DNA of 7,346 nucleotides from positions 1 through 7,346 of the forward strand of contig JBCCEV010000183.1 of NCBI GenBank assembly GCA_039030125.1, in the 5' to 3' direction. Made by a program: the position numbers and the translations under genes. This DNA comes from JBCCEV01 sp039030125 (GTDB lineage: Bacteria; Pseudomonadota; Gammaproteobacteria; Ga0077536). A model generated the notes under the pieces. It saw only the letters and a list, made by a program, of their open reading frames with translations. It was not told the origin of the DNA and searched no databases. Below are positions 5,779 to 7,346 of the stretch, piece by piece (position 1 is the stretch's first letter; every line of letters begins with the position of its first letter).

Positions 5779-6303
5779 TTTAAATACCTCGTATTGCGCC
5801 GGGAGCGTTTTCAGTAATGGCGGCCCCGATGCGTTAATTAGTGCGACCGCAAGATACTCCTAGGATCTATTTCAATTCAATAAGTAGCAATGAATACGTA
5901 TCTTCGAAGAGAAATTCGGACGCCAACGCCGCCCACGATCGCTTCGCATCTGCCCCTAGGCGTCGTCGCGAAGACCCAATTTGGAGGAGGTCAGCAGATT
6001 AAATGCTTCGATTTACGCCCGCGTCTCGCACGCACCGGATATCAAGACAAAGGCACCGCGCCTGACGAAAATGCGGTATTCGCGGCTGCCATCCTTGGCT
6101 CCGTTCATTGCCCAAGCGCGTGCTCGGCGTGGGCAGTGCGGGTATATTCATCGACATCTGCGGTTGCACGCCGGCTTAATATTCAAGGGTTGATCGACGT
6201 CGTGATCGAGACAAGGAGAGAGGGGACAATGGCGGTTCGTTACCCAATCTGACGGCCCGCGTGGCAACGGCGGCCGCAGACGCTCTGTGAGGAATAGCAA
6301 TCT
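5779..6303. other. Intergenic region between divergent PQQ dehydrogenase and usp; no convincing gene
   Basis: About 525 bases with no recognisable coding region. The longest open frame (5890-6252, plus, 120 codons) has no ribosome binding site and low-complexity, non-protein-like composition; I reject it as a gene. The stretch must hold promoters for both divergent genes, but I could not find a convincing -35/-10 pair: TATATT at 6143-6148 and TAATAT at 6177-6182 are AT-rich candidates without a good partner. The AraC operator seen elsewhere in the window is absent here. A very short reading frame at 6229-6252 has a strong ribosome site and is listed separately. Confidence 0.6.
6229..6252 (+). 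other. Possible 7-codon leader peptide upstream of usp
   Basis: ATG at 6229 is followed by the peptide MAVRYPI and a TGA stop at 6250-6252. A strong AAGGAG (6213-6218) lies 10 bases upstream, with more purines following. The stop is 51 bases before the usp start, which has its own site. It could be a leader peptide, the remnant of a decayed gene start, or chance. No attenuator hairpin or repeated regulatory codon is visible. Confidence 0.25.
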
Positions 6304-7188
6304 ATGAAAGCATTAGAATCCATCCTCGTCGTCCTCGATAAACCCAAGCACGAACCGATCGCTCTGGACCGCGCGCGCGAGTTGCAATCGGCATCCGGGG
6401 CACAAGTGCGACTAGTCTCATTTTGCTGGCACCCGGTCGGTGAGCAAACTGCGCTGATCGACGGTATCGATCCCAACGCCGTGCAAGAGGAGATCATCGC
6501 TGAGCGCCGTGCGTGGCTCGCTGCGCTTGAACTGCGCATGGATGGGAGCAAAACCACGACGGAGGTCGTATGGGCGAAGGATATCGCCACATGGGTGTCT
6601 GACGCCGTCGAGGCTGGGCGCTACGATATCGTTATTAAGTGTGTGCACCACAGTGAGACGCTGCTGCATACGCCGCTGGACTGGCAGCTCATCCGATCCT
6701 GTTCAGCGCCGCTCCTGATCGTCTCCAGCGAGAAGCGCAAGCGGCGCACTGGCAATGTGCTGGCGACGCTCGATCTGCGGCGTGACGACACTGATCACCA
6801 GGCACTGAATCGCGAAGTGCTGGAAGCGACGCGCTATTTCGCGGAGCTGCACGGCGGCGTAGCGCATTGCGTGTACGCGGTGGAGTTCTCCGAGGTGCTG
6901 CGCGATCTCGATGTGATCGACGTGCGAAAAGTTCATGACAAAGCTGCCGCGAAGGCATCGGGCGAACTGGAAACATTAATCGCGCCTTACGAAATTGCTG
7001 CGGAAAACATTCACATGCCTGACGGCAAAGTTGGCAAGGCCGTGCGGGGAACGGCGTTCAAAGCCAAGACGGATCTCGTGGTCGTAGGTACCGGCACCAA
7101 TAAGCGTGGACTAATGGCAATACTCGGGAATTCCGCCGAAAAGATCCTGACCCGGGCACCTTGCGACGTGCTCGTGATCAAACTCTGA
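6304..7188 (+). CDS. Universal stress protein with two Usp domains (UspE-like)
   Basis: A 294-residue cytoplasmic protein built of two tandem Usp domains, about 1-145 and 150-294, the length and layout of UspE-type proteins. Domain 1 begins ALESILVVLDKPKHEPIALDRA and ends CSAPLLIVSS. Domain 2 begins TGNVLATLDLRRDD and carries DLVVVGTGTNKRG and GNSAEKILTRAPCDVLVI near the end. The nucleotide-binding signature is present in domain 2 as GTGT (262-265) and GNSAEKI (275-281), with Asn where single-domain ATP-binding Usps have Ser/Thr, as in UspE; domain 1 lacks it. Such proteins support survival under stress, stasis or oxygen limitation by a mechanism that is not well defined. Ribosome site GAGGAA (6289-6294) precedes the ATG. 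The gene stands alone, divergent from the PQQ dehydrogenase. Confidence 0.93.
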   Translation: MKALESILVVLDKPKHEPIALDRARELQSASGAQVRLVSFCWHPVGEQTALIDGIDPNAVQEEIIAERRAWLAALELRMDGSKTTTEVVWAKDIATWVSDAVEAGRYDIVIKCVHHSETLLHTPLDWQLIRSCSAPLLIVSSEKRKRRTGNVLATLDLRRDDTDHQALNREVLEATRYFAELHGGVAHCVYAVEFSEVLRDLDVIDVRKVHDKAAAKASGELETLIAPYEIAAENIHMPDGKVGKAVRGTAFKAKTDLVVVGTGTNKRGLMAILGNSAEKILTRAPCDVLVIKL

Positions 7189-7226
7189 TGCTCGCGGCAA
7201 CATGCGCCAGCGGTGTGCCAGTATTT

Positions 7227-7255
7227 GCGCCCTAAAAGCGGTTAGGGTGGGGCGC
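7227..7255 (+). terminator. Hairpin downstream of usp, possible terminator without U-tract
   Basis: CCCTAA (7230-7235) and TTAGGG (7242-7247) form a perfect 6-bp stem with a 6-base loop. GCGCCC (7227-7232) can alternatively pair with GGGCGC (7250-7255). It begins 38 bases after the usp stop, a typical place for termination. No T-run follows on the plus strand, so intrinsic termination is uncertain. Confidence 0.35.
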
Positions 7256-7312
7256 TGTGATCGTGCTCAAGCGAACCTGCAGAGATGACAATGCGAAAGC
7301 GCGGGTTCAAAC

Positions 7313-7326
7313 GTATCGATCGATAC
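7313..7326. repeat. Perfect 14-bp palindrome GTATCGATCGATAC
   Basis: A perfect inverted repeat with no spacer, close to the right edge. Its symmetry is compatible with a dimeric-regulator site, but no gene is visible beyond the edge and no second copy occurs in the window. It may also be chance in a sequence rich in CGAT. Confidence 0.35.
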
Positions 7327-7346
7327 CGGCTTCCGGCGGATCATCA

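Noticed and set aside
5890..6252. A 120-codon open frame, plus strand
   Set aside because: No ribosome site, unlikely composition, no recognisable motif; overlapping frames on both strands are equally open. Treated as non-coding.
7285..7346. Open frame from ATG at 7285 (MTMRKRGFKR) running off the right edge
   Set aside because: Only about 20 codons visible, weak ribosome site, no recognisable motif; cannot be told from chance.

Overview
The window looks like a chromosomal segment of a proteobacterium, most likely a gammaproteobacterium. This is inferred from moderate GC, Shine-Dalgarno starts, an AraC regulator with an arabinose-binding-type sensor domain, a coniferyl-aldehyde-dehydrogenase-like enzyme, a PQQ dehydrogenase and a tandem-domain Usp. 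I see no rRNA, tRNA, insertion sequence, phage gene or CRISPR array.

Layout. (1) Bases 1-1149, minus: a coniferyl-type aldehyde dehydrogenase cut by the left edge (383 residues seen, C-terminus missing). (2) 1281-2294, minus: an AraC-family regulator, upstream of the dehydrogenase and on the same strand. (3) 2406-3255, plus, divergent from araC: two tightly spaced genes. The first is a tautomerase-fold-like protein without the catalytic N-terminal proline; the second is a cis-CaaD-like tautomerase that has Pro1. (4) 3359-3688, minus: a small exported protein with a charged helical region. (5) 3829-5778, minus: a secreted, soluble PQQ-dependent dehydrogenase of the glucose/quinate dehydrogenase type. 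(6) 5779-6303: about 525 bases without a convincing gene. (7) 6304-7188, plus: a tandem-domain universal stress protein. (8) 7189-7346: no supported gene, one hairpin and one perfect 14-bp palindrome.

The main discovery is a duplicated control module. A 28-bp element with 25 identical positions lies upstream of the aldehyde dehydrogenase (1216-1243, minus) and upstream of the tautomerase pair (2314-2341, plus). Each copy has two TGGCC half-sites exactly 21 bp apart, the geometry of AraC-type direct repeats. In both copies a TAAATT -10-like box follows at exactly the same distance, and no good -35 box is present. Without gaps the two modules match at 48 of 70 positions. The simplest reading is that the AraC protein encoded between them activates both flanking units and may regulate itself, making a small regulon: aldehyde dehydrogenase, regulator and tautomerase pair. 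I infer a catabolic or detoxification pathway yielding an aldehyde and an enol or unsaturated acid; the inducer and substrate cannot be read from the sequence. The PQQ dehydrogenase and the Usp do not carry this element and are probably regulated separately.
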